Positions 43,754 through 52,129 of a stretch of 64,000 nucleotides of DNA are shown here, piece by piece. A program made the translations under genes and the position numbers. This DNA is from an uncultured Phycisphaerae bacterium (GTDB taxonomy: Bacteria; Planctomycetota; Phycisphaerae; UBA1845; Fen-1342): assembly GCA_937928595.1 (NCBI GenBank), contig CALGJV010000011.1:124001-188000 (forward strand), written 5' to 3'. Within the stretch, counting starts at the first letter, position 1. The number at the start of each line of letters is the position of its first letter. The notes under the pieces were generated by a model. The model made no database searches. It was not told the origin of the DNA and saw only the letters and a program-made list of their open reading frames with translations.

Positions 43754-44397
43754 CACGACCTCCTTTGCGGTTACCCCCACGTTCCTCAGTGAATTCCACG
43801 CGCCACGCGGCGTTCGATCAGTGGAAATGAAACGGCTCGGTAGCTCTGCTCGGGAAACTTGACGCGGTCCTGACACTGCGCGCATCTCCGCACCGCTGCG
43901 GGTCGTCCCGGATGCGCTGGCGCGACAATCCGGGCACCCATCCTCCCGTGTGGTTCATTTCGACCGAACCGCCCGCCGCCTGTAGCTCGTGCGCCTCACG
44001 GGCGCACGCGCGGAAGGCCGCCAACAGGTCCGATCAACCCGCCGACGCGGGTTCTTCAAAACAGCGCACGACTTCGCTTCCCGACTTCCTCGCCCGCCGC
44101 ACTCTGGGCGGCCACCAAATGACAGTGTGCCGGAAATGTCATCCGCGTCGTCCCCAGTCGCGCGGTAGCTAAATCGGACTCACGCAGCACAACAGAAGTG
44201 TATCCGATTTTTTGGGGCATTGCAACCGTTTCATCCGATTGCGGACCACGCTCTGCCCGAATCCCCGCAAGGGAAGGCTGGCGCCGCGCGATAACGCCGG
44301 GCGGCCCGGCGGGCCTGGGTCCCGAAGTTATCGGCATCAGATGCGAGGTGCAGTTAGCGGATGTTTCGCGTCCAGCGTGCCGTGCCGACCCGAGACT
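43754..44397. other. long leader and promoter region of the large secreted gene
   Basis: About 640 bases without a gene. The 43,988-44,008 region forms an 8-bp hairpin (CGTGCGCC-TCACG-GGCGCACG), and 44,036-44,053 a 7-bp hairpin (AACCCGC/GCGGGTT). A minus-strand promoter (44,197-44,225) implies a leader of about 435 bases. Three copies of ATCCGATT or its complement surround the promoter. I see no known RNA family. Confidence 0.5.
44172..44240 (-). promoter_or_regulatory. promoter TTGCAA-N17-TACACT with triplicated ATCCGATT element
   Basis: On the minus strand TTGCAA (44225-44220) and TACACT (44202-44197) are 17 bases apart. ATCCGATT (plus-strand text) occurs at 44233-44240 and 44202-44209, 31 bases apart, and inverted as AATCGGA at 44172-44178, just past the expected start point. 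One copy lies above the -35, one on the -10 edge and one downstream, as expected for a regulator's operator set. Confidence 0.6.
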
Positions 44398-44757
44398 TCA
44401 GTTCGTCACTCTCACCCAACGCGCGTCCCAGACCATGAGCCACCCGTCCAGCGTCTCACCTTGCCCATCGCTGTATTGCACCCACTGGCCGGCGTCCGTG
44501 AACTCGTAGAGCGCGGGACGCGTGTACCAGCTCGGCGACGCGCTGTCGAACTCGTACCACGCGCCGTCATCGCCCCGGAACTGCGGCATCCGGTAGTACG
44601 CAATCTTTGCGCCGTCGCACTCGACCCAGTACAGGTCGCCCGACACTGCCGGCAGCGCGACGGTCGTTGCGGACGGCAGGCAGCCCGGGAAAACCAGCAA
44701 CCCCGCGATCAGCGCCAGGATCGAATTCAGTTTCAGCGGCAGAACGCGAGACCTCAT
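44398..44757 (-). CDS. small lipoprotein
   Basis: 119 residues. Lipoprotein signal (LNSILALIAGLLVFPGC, Cys near 26), then a compact Trp/Tyr-rich domain (DLYWVECDGAKIAYYRM, FRGDDGAWYEFD, GWLMVWDARWVRV). The aromatic content suggests a small surface-binding or beta domain. No family recognised. The ATG at 44757 follows GGAGG by eight bases; frame is open further upstream without a signal. Divergent from the MscS-type gene. Confidence 0.68.
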   Translation of the reverse strand: MRSRVLPLKLNSILALIAGLLVFPGCLPSATTVALPAVSGDLYWVECDGAKIAYYRMPQFRGDDGAWYEFDSASPSWYTRPALYEFTDAGQWVQYSDGQGETLDGWLMVWDARWVRVTN

Positions 44758-45103
44758 CGCAGGCCCTCCGGGGGGCAGATTCGGCGAAGCGCTGATTCTA
44801 TGCCCGCGCCGCCACCCGCTTCCCCGGTCGCCCGGAGGGCCGCCTCGCGAACTGTGCTTCACGCCGTGGAGGGCCCCGGGCGGCGGCCGCCAGTTCATCT
44901 TACCGGGACCTTCGAAGTCCGGCGAATACCTCCGGGAAGGGAACCCGCGTGTGTCCGGGAAGAGCGGGCTTCGGTCGCGCCTGCGTTGAGGGTTGCGCGT
45001 TCGCAGGCTAGATTACGCGGTCCGCCTCACGGTGCCGTTGCGCGGCCGCGGTGCGACCCGGCGAGCAACGACCCCGGGCGGCGGGCCGTGCGGGAAGCAG
45101 GGC
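44758..45103. other. divergent intergenic region, lipoprotein/MscS
   Basis: About 345 bases holding the start signals of both genes. I see no clear promoter, RNA or further gene. Confidence 0.4.
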
Positions 45104-47860
45104 GTGCGCGTGTGGATCCAGTTGTGCGTGTCGGCTGTCGTGGCGGGGCTGCTGCTCACGGGCGGGGCGACCGCGATCGACCCGGAAGCGACCCTGCCCA
45201 CGTCGGCGTGGACCACCGCGGCGGACACGCAACCCACCAGCATGCCGGACTCGGTGCCGACCACCGGGCCGACCGCGCTGCCTGAGACGCAGCCCGGCGC
45301 GGCGTTGGCCACCGGGCCGGCTTCACAACCTGCGGATGCCTCCGCGCCGCAGCGGACGCCGGCCCGCATGATGGCCTTCTTCCTGACCGTGACGCGCGAT
45401 GTGGACGAGCAGCCGGAGCGCCTCACGGCCGCTATGGGTTGCCTCGATTTTTCGCTGCTCGACCCGGAGGTCGCGGCCGCGCAGGGGCCGGAATACACGC
45501 GGCGGGCGGGTGAGATTGTGCATGCGCTCGTGCGGATGGGCGCATTCGAGCCGAACACCCTGCCCGACGAGCCGGCGGCCGGCACACGCGTCATCGGCCG
45601 TGAGCCGCTGCTGCTGATCATCGATCGCCGCGAGGACCGGCAGTGGCGGTTCTCGCCTTCGACGGTGGCGGAGATTCCGGATCTCTACCGCCGCTTGCAG
45701 GAGTTGCTGGAAACGCCGTCGCCGGCGTCGGCGCCGACTACCGACACGACTCCGCCTCCCGAGCCGCTCACCGCGAAGCTCCGCTCGCCGCGGGCGCTCG
45801 TGCGGCAGTTCCTGGTCGCGGTGAATGACGCGGAGCGCAACCCGGACTTCTACCCGGCGGCGCTGGCCTGCCTGAACTTCGCCGGGGTGGATGCGGCTGT
45901 CGCGGCCGAGCAGGGCGCGCGCTACGCGGACCAGTTGCAGGACGTGCTCCAGCGGCTGCTGGACCTGGGTCTGTTGAAGCTGGAGGACCTGCCGGAGGAG
46001 ACGACGCAGACCGCGTACACGATCGGGCGCGAACCGGTCGTGCTGGTTCTCGCGCGGCAGGAGGGGGGCCACTGGCTGTTCTCGGCCCGCACCGTCGCGC
46101 AGATTCCGGCGCTGTATCAGCAACTCGGCGAGCTCAGCACTGCCGCCGCTTCCCCGACGGCGGAAGAGCCGGTCCGTGCGGCGAAGGGCACCGCGGGAGC
46201 GGATGTGCCGGCCGAGTACCGGTCGCCGCGCGCGACGATGGTGACGTTCCTCAAGTCGATGACTGCGGATGACCTGCGGACCGCCATTCGCTGCCTGGAC
46301 CTGAGTGGCCTGAGCGAAGTCGAGCGGGAGGCCAGCGCGCGGCTGCTGGCGGGGAAGCTGCTGCTGGTGATGAACCGCCACAAGGTGGTCGTACCGCAGG
46401 AGATTTCCGACGACCCGGCGTTCGAGGGGCCGTACAAGCACCTCATCGACCGGTACGGGCGGATCGAGATCGCGCGGCAGGTCGGCGGGGACCGGGCCGG
46501 CGAGTGGCTGTTCAGCGCCGCCACCGTGAAATCGATCGAACGGCTGTACGACGCGTGGGAAAGCCGGCCGCTCCTGCCGGAGTTCCAGGCCGACCCGGGC
46601 GTGTCCCTGCGGACGGTGCCGTCGTTGTGGCTGCGGGAGCGCGTGATTCCGCCGGAGCTGAAGCGTACGGGTCTGTGGCTGCAGCACTGGCAGTGGATCG
46701 GGCTCGGGCTGGCGTTGCTGCTCGGATGGGTCGCGCAGCACCTGGCGCGAGCGCTGGTGCCGCGGCTCGCGCGGCGTCTGCTGCATGTTCCGGGGGCGAC
46801 GCGCGATTTCGGGGCGAACCTGCCGGCGCTGCGGCCGCTGGCGTTGCTGGCGCTGGTCGGCACGTGGTGGGCGGGCTTGCAGTTCGTCGATCTGGGCGCC
46901 CGAGTCGTGGGGCTGGTGTGGCCGGCGATCCGGTTCGTGCTGGTCGCGGCGGTGGCCTGGACACTGTACACGCTGATCGACGTGGTGGCCGGCTACGTGA
47001 CGGAGCGCGCGGCACAGCGCGGGCTGCGGTTGGACGACGTGCTGGTGTCGCTGGCGCGCAAGACGATGAAGGTGACGGTGGTCGCGATCGGCGTGCTGCT
47101 GATGCTGGCGACGCTGGGGTTTCAGGTGGAGCCGCTCCTGGCGGGGCTGGGCATCGGCGGCCTGGCGTTCTCGTTCGCGGCGAAGGACACGTTGTCGAAC
47201 TTCTTCGGCTCGGTCAACGTCGTGCTGGACCGCACGTTCCAGGTCGGCGACTGGGTGAAGATTGGGGCCAACGAGGGTCTGGTGGAGAGCGTCGGACTGC
47301 GGAGCTCGCGGCTGCGGACGTTCTACAACTCGGAACTGACGATTCCGAACGCCGAGATCATGAACGCGGTCATCGACAACCTCGGCCGGCGCCGCTATCG
47401 CCGCACGCTCCTGACGTTGTCGGTGACGTACCAGACGACGCCGGGGCAGCTCGAGGCGCTGTGCGAAGGGGTCCGCGAGCTGATCCGCCGCCACCCCTTC
47501 ACCCGCAAGGACCTCTTCCACGTCTCCGTGCGGGCCTTCGCCGCCTCGTCAATCGACGTGGTGGTCGACTGCTTCCACGACGTCTCGGAATACGCGGTCG
47601 AGCTGCGCGAGCGGCACCGGCTGCTGCTGGACATTCTGCGGCTCGCGGCCCGTCTCGGGATCGAGTTCGCGTACCCCACGCAGACGGTGTTCGTCCGCAA
47701 GACGCCGGCGGGCGAGGCGGACGGGGCGCCTCCCGCCGCGGCGGCCGCGTCGACGGTGCGGGCGCCCGCCGCGCCGGTGCCCGCGGATACGCCGGCGGCG
47801 CAGGCCGCGGGGCGCGAAGCCGCCATCGCGGTCCTCGCCGCGCAGGAGCGAACCGGCTGA
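45104..47860 (+). CDS. MscS-type mechanosensitive channel with triplicated N-terminal module
   Basis: 918 residues. After a signal-like segment (VSAVVAGLLLTGGATA) and a disordered Thr/Pro linker come three similar segments of about 110 residues (about 84-200, 227-345, 371-487). Each has CLDF/CLNF/CLDL early, a GREPLLL-type or similar strand in the first two, and a W-L/R-F-S-x-x-T-V-A/K-x-I-x-x-L-Y signature at its end. Four or five membrane helices follow (about 519-685), then GLGIGGLAFSFAAKDTLSNF (about 680) and the beta/alpha-beta domain of MscS. The channel should release solutes under membrane tension; the repeats presumably sit in the periplasm. The GTG at 45104 is a best guess. Confidence 0.83.
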   Translation: MRVWIQLCVSAVVAGLLLTGGATAIDPEATLPTSAWTTAADTQPTSMPDSVPTTGPTALPETQPGAALATGPASQPADASAPQRTPARMMAFFLTVTRDVDEQPERLTAAMGCLDFSLLDPEVAAAQGPEYTRRAGEIVHALVRMGAFEPNTLPDEPAAGTRVIGREPLLLIIDRREDRQWRFSPSTVAEIPDLYRRLQELLETPSPASAPTTDTTPPPEPLTAKLRSPRALVRQFLVAVNDAERNPDFYPAALACLNFAGVDAAVAAEQGARYADQLQDVLQRLLDLGLLKLEDLPEETTQTAYTIGREPVVLVLARQEGGHWLFSARTVAQIPALYQQLGELSTAAASPTAEEPVRAAKGTAGADVPAEYRSPRATMVTFLKSMTADDLRTAIRCLDLSGLSEVEREASARLLAGKLLLVMNRHKVVVPQEISDDPAFEGPYKHLIDRYGRIEIARQVGGDRAGEWLFSAATVKSIERLYDAWESRPLLPEFQADPGVSLRTVPSLWLRERVIPPELKRTGLWLQHWQWIGLGLALLLGWVAQHLARALVPRLARRLLHVPGATRDFGANLPALRPLALLALVGTWWAGLQFVDLGARVVGLVWPAIRFVLVAAVAWTLYTLIDVVAGYVTERAAQRGLRLDDVLVSLARKTMKVTVVAIGVLLMLATLGFQVEPLLAGLGIGGLAFSFAAKDTLSNFFGSVNVVLDRTFQVGDWVKIGANEGLVESVGLRSSRLRTFYNSELTIPNAEIMNAVIDNLGRRRYRRTLLTLSVTYQTTPGQLEALCEGVRELIRRHPFTRKDLFHVSVRAFAASSIDVVVDCFHDVSEYAVELRERHRLLLDILRLAARLGIEFAYPTQTVFVRKTPAGEADGAPPAAAAASTVRAPAAPVPADTPAAQAAGREAAIAVLAAQERTG

Positions 47861-47872
47861 GGCCGCAACGCC

Positions 47873-48535
47873 TCAGGCCAGGGCCAGCACGCGCTCCACC
47901 AGCTTGCGGATGCCCTCGTAGACCTCGGCCGGACCGCGGCCGAGCATGTACGCCGGCGTCGAGACGATCCGCAGTTCCTCGTCGACCGCGATCTCGGTGA
48001 CGGCGTGGTTCTCGTGCGTGCAACCCATGCCGTTGATGGCCCGGGCCGTGCCCGCGTCGGTGCCGATGGTCAGCCGGGCCTTCTGCCCGCGGTTGGCGAT
48101 GATGCGCGCCAGCATCGCGGGCGCGATGCAGATTGCGCCGATCGGCTTGCGAGCGTGCAGACATTCGCCGACGAGGCGCTCGACGTCCGGCTGCACGCGG
48201 CAGGCGGCGCCTTTCGTCGCGAAGTCGCTCAGGTTCTTCGCGGCGCCGAACCCACCGGGCAGGATCAGGGCGTCGAGCTCGTCGACCCGCACGGTCGCGA
48301 GGTCGCGGATCTCGCCGCGGGCGATGCGGGCCGCCTCGGTCAGCACGTTGCGCGTTTCGCGCACCGGCTCGCGCGTCGTGTGGTCGATCACCTGCGCTTG
48401 GGGGATGTTCGGCGCACAGCAGAAGTACCGGGCGCCCTGCTGGTCGAGCGCCAGCAGCGTCAGCACCGCTTCGTGAATCTCGGCGCCGTCGAAGACGCCA
48501 CAACCGGAAAGCACGACCGCAACTCGCTGGGACAT
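47873..48535 (-). CDS. elbB: ElbB-family glyoxalase-like protein (DJ-1/PfpI superfamily)
   Basis: 220 residues. Almost full-length match to ElbB: VAVVLSGCGVFDGAEIHEAVL at the N terminus, ALILPGGFGAAKNLSDFA near 95, GAICIAPAMLARII near 138 with the nucleophile cysteine and GCTHENHAVTEIAVDEELRIVSTPAYM near 173. ElbB proteins are named for isoprenoid biosynthesis in E. coli and may act as glyoxalases. The ATG at 48535 has GGAGGTGACC before it. It converges on the MscS gene, 12 bases apart, and diverges from mqnA. Confident for family, less for reaction. Confidence 0.92.
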   Translation of the reverse strand: MSQRVAVVLSGCGVFDGAEIHEAVLTLLALDQQGARYFCCAPNIPQAQVIDHTTREPVRETRNVLTEAARIARGEIRDLATVRVDELDALILPGGFGAAKNLSDFATKGAACRVQPDVERLVGECLHARKPIGAICIAPAMLARIIANRGQKARLTIGTDAGTARAINGMGCTHENHAVTEIAVDEELRIVSTPAYMLGRGPAEVYEGIRKLVERVLALA

Positions 48536-48911
48536 GGTCACCTCCGCCGCGACGGACCGCGGTCGGCCCGCCGCCTCGTTTTCATTCGATCCGCTCGGGC
48601 ATCAGCCGCCCGCGCAAACGCGCGGCCCTGGCCCGCAGCGCCGGACCACCCGCCGGTTGCGTGCTCCCCGTCGCCGCTGCGACGCGCGAGGCGCCGCCGG
48701 GCCGGTGGCACGGACCCACGCGGCCTGACCGGTCGCGCTTGGCCCCGCGGGGCGGACGGCCCGAGCAACAGGCGTTTCAGGGTTTTTGAAACCCGCGCAG
48801 CCGGGAAGCGCCCGCGGCCGCCCGGTTCTGCGTCGGATTATACTCGCGGGAGTAGGCGACGGACCCTCCCGGCTCTGGGCAGGGCCGGTGCGCCCTGCAA
48901 CAGGATTCGTC
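48536..48911. other. divergent intergenic region elbB/mqnA
   Basis: About 375 bases. Contains a -10-like TATACT (48839-48844) about 68 bases before mqnA with no good -35. Otherwise GC-rich, no gene seen. Confidence 0.45.
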
Positions 48912-49739
48912 GTGATCCGTCTCGGCGTCGTCTCGTTCCTGAACGCGCGCCCGCTCATCGCGGGCCTCGAGGCCGACGACCGGGTCGCGTTGCGCTTCGA
49001 CGTGCCCGCCGCACTGCCGGCGCTGCTCGACCGCGGGGCGGTGGACCTCGCGCTCGTGCCCGTCATCGACGTGCTGCGCAGCCCTGGGCGGCTGGCGGTC
49101 GTGTCCGACGCCTGCATCGGCTGCGACGGCGAGACCCTCACCGTGCGCGTGTTCTCGCAGGTGCCGCCGGACCGCATCCGCGCGCTGCGCGTGGACGGGG
49201 ATTCGCACACGTCGGTCGCGCTGGCGCGGGTGCTGTGGCGCGCGCTGTACGGCGTCCGGCTCGACGTGGAGCCGTTCGACGCCCGCCAAACGCCGCCCGA
49301 GTCCCACCCGGCCGTGCTGCTCATCGGAGACAAGGTCGTCGATCCGCGCCGCGGGCGCTTCGCGTACGAAGTCGACCTGGGTGGGGCCTGGCGCCAGCAC
49401 ACGGGGTTACCGTTCGTGTTCGCCGTCTGGGCGCGGCGCACCGCGGCGGCGGGCCCCGAGCCGGACGCCGCGCGGGGCCTGCTCGAGGCGGCCCGGGACC
49501 GCGGCGTGGCGCAGGCCGCGGCGATTGCGCACGAGGTCGGGCCGCGGCTCGGCTGGCCCGGCGCGCTGGCCGAGCGCTACCTGACCCGCTGCCTGACCTT
49601 CCGGCTGGACTCCCGCGCCATCGCCGGCGCCGCCCGCTTCGCGCAAGCCTGCCGCGCGGAAGGTCTCGTACCCGAGGATCCGGCCGAGATTGCATGGCCG
49701 GCCGCCGCAGCCGCCATCACCGCCGGAGACGCGGCATGA
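48912..49739 (+). CDS. mqnA: chorismate dehydratase (menaquinone, futalosine pathway)
   Basis: 275 residues. MqnA removes water from chorismate to give 3-enolpyruvyl-benzoate, the first step of futalosine menaquinone synthesis. GVVSFLNARPLIAGL at the N terminus, VDLALVPVIDVLR near 50, DGDSHTSVALARVL near 94 and LLIGDKVVD near 135 are the periplasmic-binding-like signatures of the family. GTG at 48912 is preferred since a further upstream ATG would lie before a -10-like element. The stop overlaps mqnC (ATGA), so the two are one translational unit. Other pathway genes (mqnB, D, E) are not in the window. Confidence 0.93.
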   Translation: MIRLGVVSFLNARPLIAGLEADDRVALRFDVPAALPALLDRGAVDLALVPVIDVLRSPGRLAVVSDACIGCDGETLTVRVFSQVPPDRIRALRVDGDSHTSVALARVLWRALYGVRLDVEPFDARQTPPESHPAVLLIGDKVVDPRRGRFAYEVDLGGAWRQHTGLPFVFAVWARRTAAAGPEPDAARGLLEAARDRGVAQAAAIAHEVGPRLGWPGALAERYLTRCLTFRLDSRAIAGAARFAQACRAEGLVPEDPAEIAWPAAAAAITAGDAA

Positions 49740-50944
49740 GCGCGTCCTCGGCGAGCGTCGCGTCGCGGGCGCGCCTGACCGATGCCGAAGCGCTCGCGCT
49801 GTATCGCGATGCGTCGATTCACGAACTGGGCCGCCGCGCCTACGCTCGGACACTCGAGCTGCACCCGGAGCCGTACCGCACATACGTGGTGGACCGGAAC
49901 ATCAACTATGCGAACGTGTGCACGGCCCGGTGCATCTTCTGCAACTTCTACCGCAAGCCCGGAGACCGCGAGGCGTACGTCCTGAGCCACGAGGAGATCG
50001 GACGGAAGATCGAAGAGCTGCTCGCGATCGGCGGCACGCAGATCCTGATGCAGGGGGGCCTGGTCCCGGCGGCGGACCATCCCAGCGGGCAAGGGTTGCC
50101 CTTTGAGTGGTATCTGGACCTGCTGCGCTTCATCCGACGCAACTACCCGTCGATCCACATCCATGCGTTCAGCCCGCCGGAAATCTGGGCGTTTCACCGG
50201 GTCTACGGGATGCCGCTGCGCGATGTCCTGCTGCGGCTGCGGGACGCGGGGCTGGATACGATCCCCGGCGGCGGCGGCGAAATCCTCGTCGACCGTGTAC
50301 GCCGCAAGATCGGGCAGGGCAAGACACTCACCGACGAATGGCTCGAGGTCATGCGCCAAGCGCACCGGGCGGGAATGCAGACGAGCTGCACGATGATGTT
50401 CGGGCACATCGAGACCGTGCCGGAGCGGGTCGAGCACCTGCGGCGGCTGCGAGACCTCCAGGACGAGACCGGCGGCTTCATCGCCTTCATCCACTGGCCG
50501 TTTCAACCCGAAGGTACGCCCCTGGGGCGCTGGAAACGACCCCCGTCGGCGGGGGCCACGGCCGGGGATCGGGCGGCCGGCAAATCGGAGGACGCGCGGC
50601 GACCGGTGCCGGATGGCGAACACCTCTACCTGGCGGACGCCCACGAGTACCTCGTCATGCTGGCCATCGCCCGGCTGTATCTCGATAACATCGCCAACAT
50701 CCAGTCGAGCTGGGTGACGATGGGACCGAAGGTCGGGCAACTGGCCCTCTTCTTCGGCGCGAACGACATGGGCTCGGTCATGATGGAGGAGAACGTCGTG
50801 TCGGCCGCGGGCACGACGTTCCGCCTGAACGAAACCGAGATCCGCCGGCTCATCGCCGACGCCGGCTGGCAGCCGCAGCAGCGCGACCAGTTCTACCGGC
50901 CGATCGAGCGGCCGCGGACGGTGGTGCCCGCCGGGCGGGTGTAG
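49736..50944 (+). CDS. mqnC: cyclic dehypoxanthine futalosine synthase (radical SAM)
   Basis: 402 residues. The radical-SAM motif CTARCIFC lies near residue 61, preceded by RNINYANV. Others are GGTQILMQGGL near 98, IHIHAFSPPEI near 140, DTIPGGGGEILVDRVRRKI near 172, TSCTMMFGHIETVPERVEHL near 219 and NIQSSWVTMGPKVGQLALFFGANDMGS near 320. MqnC closes the spiro-like ring of dehypoxanthine futalosine. Compared with typical members an extra, disordered stretch (about 268-294, Ala/Gly/Arg-rich) sits between PLGRWKR and GEHLY. Overlaps mqnA. Confidence 0.93.
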   Translation: MSASSASVASRARLTDAEALALYRDASIHELGRRAYARTLELHPEPYRTYVVDRNINYANVCTARCIFCNFYRKPGDREAYVLSHEEIGRKIEELLAIGGTQILMQGGLVPAADHPSGQGLPFEWYLDLLRFIRRNYPSIHIHAFSPPEIWAFHRVYGMPLRDVLLRLRDAGLDTIPGGGGEILVDRVRRKIGQGKTLTDEWLEVMRQAHRAGMQTSCTMMFGHIETVPERVEHLRRLRDLQDETGGFIAFIHWPFQPEGTPLGRWKRPPSAGATAGDRAAGKSEDARRPVPDGEHLYLADAHEYLVMLAIARLYLDNIANIQSSWVTMGPKVGQLALFFGANDMGSVMMEENVVSAAGTTFRLNETEIRRLIADAGWQPQQRDQFYRPIERPRTVVPAGRV

Positions 50945-51148
50945 GTCGCCGTGCGCGATCCCGGGCTCGCTGGCTGGCGGTCCTCGGCAGAGGTCGTTAA
51001 CATGTTCGGTTTGGCGCCGGTCCCTACCTGCCGGAAAACGTGGGCGTGTGGCTCGCGCGGCGGCGATCGATTGGCGGCCACGCGGCCATGGCGCTCGCAC
51101 GGGTCGAGCTCCCGCACGTGGTGGAAGAGTCCTGAACGGAGCACGGGC

Positions 51149-52036
51149 ATGTTGAATCGCATGGGGCGGTACGGTGTGGCGGTGGTGCTGATGGGGGCGC
51201 TGTCCGGCGCCGGGTTGGCGACGACGCTGGAAGAGGTGCAGAAGAAGGTGCAGGGGGCGTGGGAGAAGCACAAGTCCGTCGCGGCGAAGATGACCATCGA
51301 GCAGAAGATGGACATGGGCGGGGGGTCGATGGAGAGCAAGGGCGGCGGCACGATCGAGACGCAGCGCGAGGACGGGAAGCTCCTGGCGCGCCTCGAAATG
51401 AAGTCGACGATGACGCAGAGGTTCGGCGAGAACAGCAGCACGATGGAGCAGCAGATGCTGTCCATCAGTGATGGCGAGTTCACGTGGGTGCTGAGCGAGA
51501 TGATGGGGCAGAAGCAGGCGTTCAAGTCGAAGCCGGACGGCAAGATGTACGGCGACCCGGGAGCCATGTTCACCGAGCTGGGCAAGGAGCACGAGCTGCG
51601 GCTGGCGGCGGACCAGGACGTGGCGGGCCGCAAGGCGTACGTGATCGAGGCGGTGCCGAAGGACAAGGGCGCCAACCCGATGCTCGGCAAGATGGAGCTG
51701 TGCTTCGACCAGGACTGGGGGATCATGGTCAAGATGGTGGTGTACAACCCCGACGCCAAGCCGATCCAGACCGTCACGTACAGCGACGTGAAGATCGACG
51801 AGCCGATCCCCGCCGAGCGCTTCGTGTGGAAGACGCCGGAAGGGGTGGAGGTCATGGACCACACCGGTGGTCCGGCGACGGCCCCGGCGCCGGCCAAGGA
51901 GCCCGCGCAGGAACCCGCCAAGGATACCCCCCAGGAGCCGGCCAAGGACCAGCCCAAGAACGAGCCCAAGGAGCCCGGCAAGGAGCCCAAGAAGGACCTG
52001 CCGAAGATCCCGGGCGTCGGCGACAAGAAGCCGTAA
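51149..52036 (+). CDS. secreted LolA/DUF4292-like protein with Lys/Pro/Glu tail
   Basis: 295 residues. Signal peptide (YGVAVVLMGALSGAGLA), a beta-rich domain (about 30-245) similar in outline to LolA-like outer membrane lipoprotein-sorting proteins: TLEEVQKKVQGAWEKHKSVA then alternating strands, ending FVWKTPEGVEVMD. The tail repeats K-E/D-x-P motifs (EPAKD, EPGKE) and is probably disordered and positively charged. A role in handling lipoproteins or polymers at the periplasm is a guess. ATG 51149, weak ribosome site; a possible -10 TAACAT lies at 50998. Convergent with the DUF502 gene. Confidence 0.68.
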   Translation: MLNRMGRYGVAVVLMGALSGAGLATTLEEVQKKVQGAWEKHKSVAAKMTIEQKMDMGGGSMESKGGGTIETQREDGKLLARLEMKSTMTQRFGENSSTMEQQMLSISDGEFTWVLSEMMGQKQAFKSKPDGKMYGDPGAMFTELGKEHELRLAADQDVAGRKAYVIEAVPKDKGANPMLGKMELCFDQDWGIMVKMVVYNPDAKPIQTVTYSDVKIDEPIPAERFVWKTPEGVEVMDHTGGPATAPAPAKEPAQEPAKDTPQEPAKDQPKNEPKEPGKEPKKDLPKIPGVGDKKP

Positions 52037-52060
52037 GGCGGCGGCCGAGCGGCCGATCGT

Positions 52061-52111
52061 GAAACTGCGCAGCGGGGCCGGTCCGGCAGAGGACGGGCCC
52101 CGCTGCGTTTC
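52061..52111. terminator. bidirectional terminator between convergent genes
   Basis: CGCAGCGGGGCC (52068-52079) pairs with GGCCCCGCTGCG (52096-52107), extended outward by GAAAC (52061-52065) and GTTTC (52107-52111) across a two-base bulge. The hairpin ends in short T/A runs on both strands, so it can end the LolA-like and the DUF502 transcripts. Confidence 0.75.
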
Positions 52112-52129
52112 CGGTCCGAGACGGGGGCG

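Noticed and set aside
44172-44210. AAATCGGA...TCCGATTTTTT as a plus-strand terminator
   Set aside because: No plus-strand gene precedes it, the loop is 23 bases, and the same bases are better explained as repeated promoter elements of the minus-strand gene.
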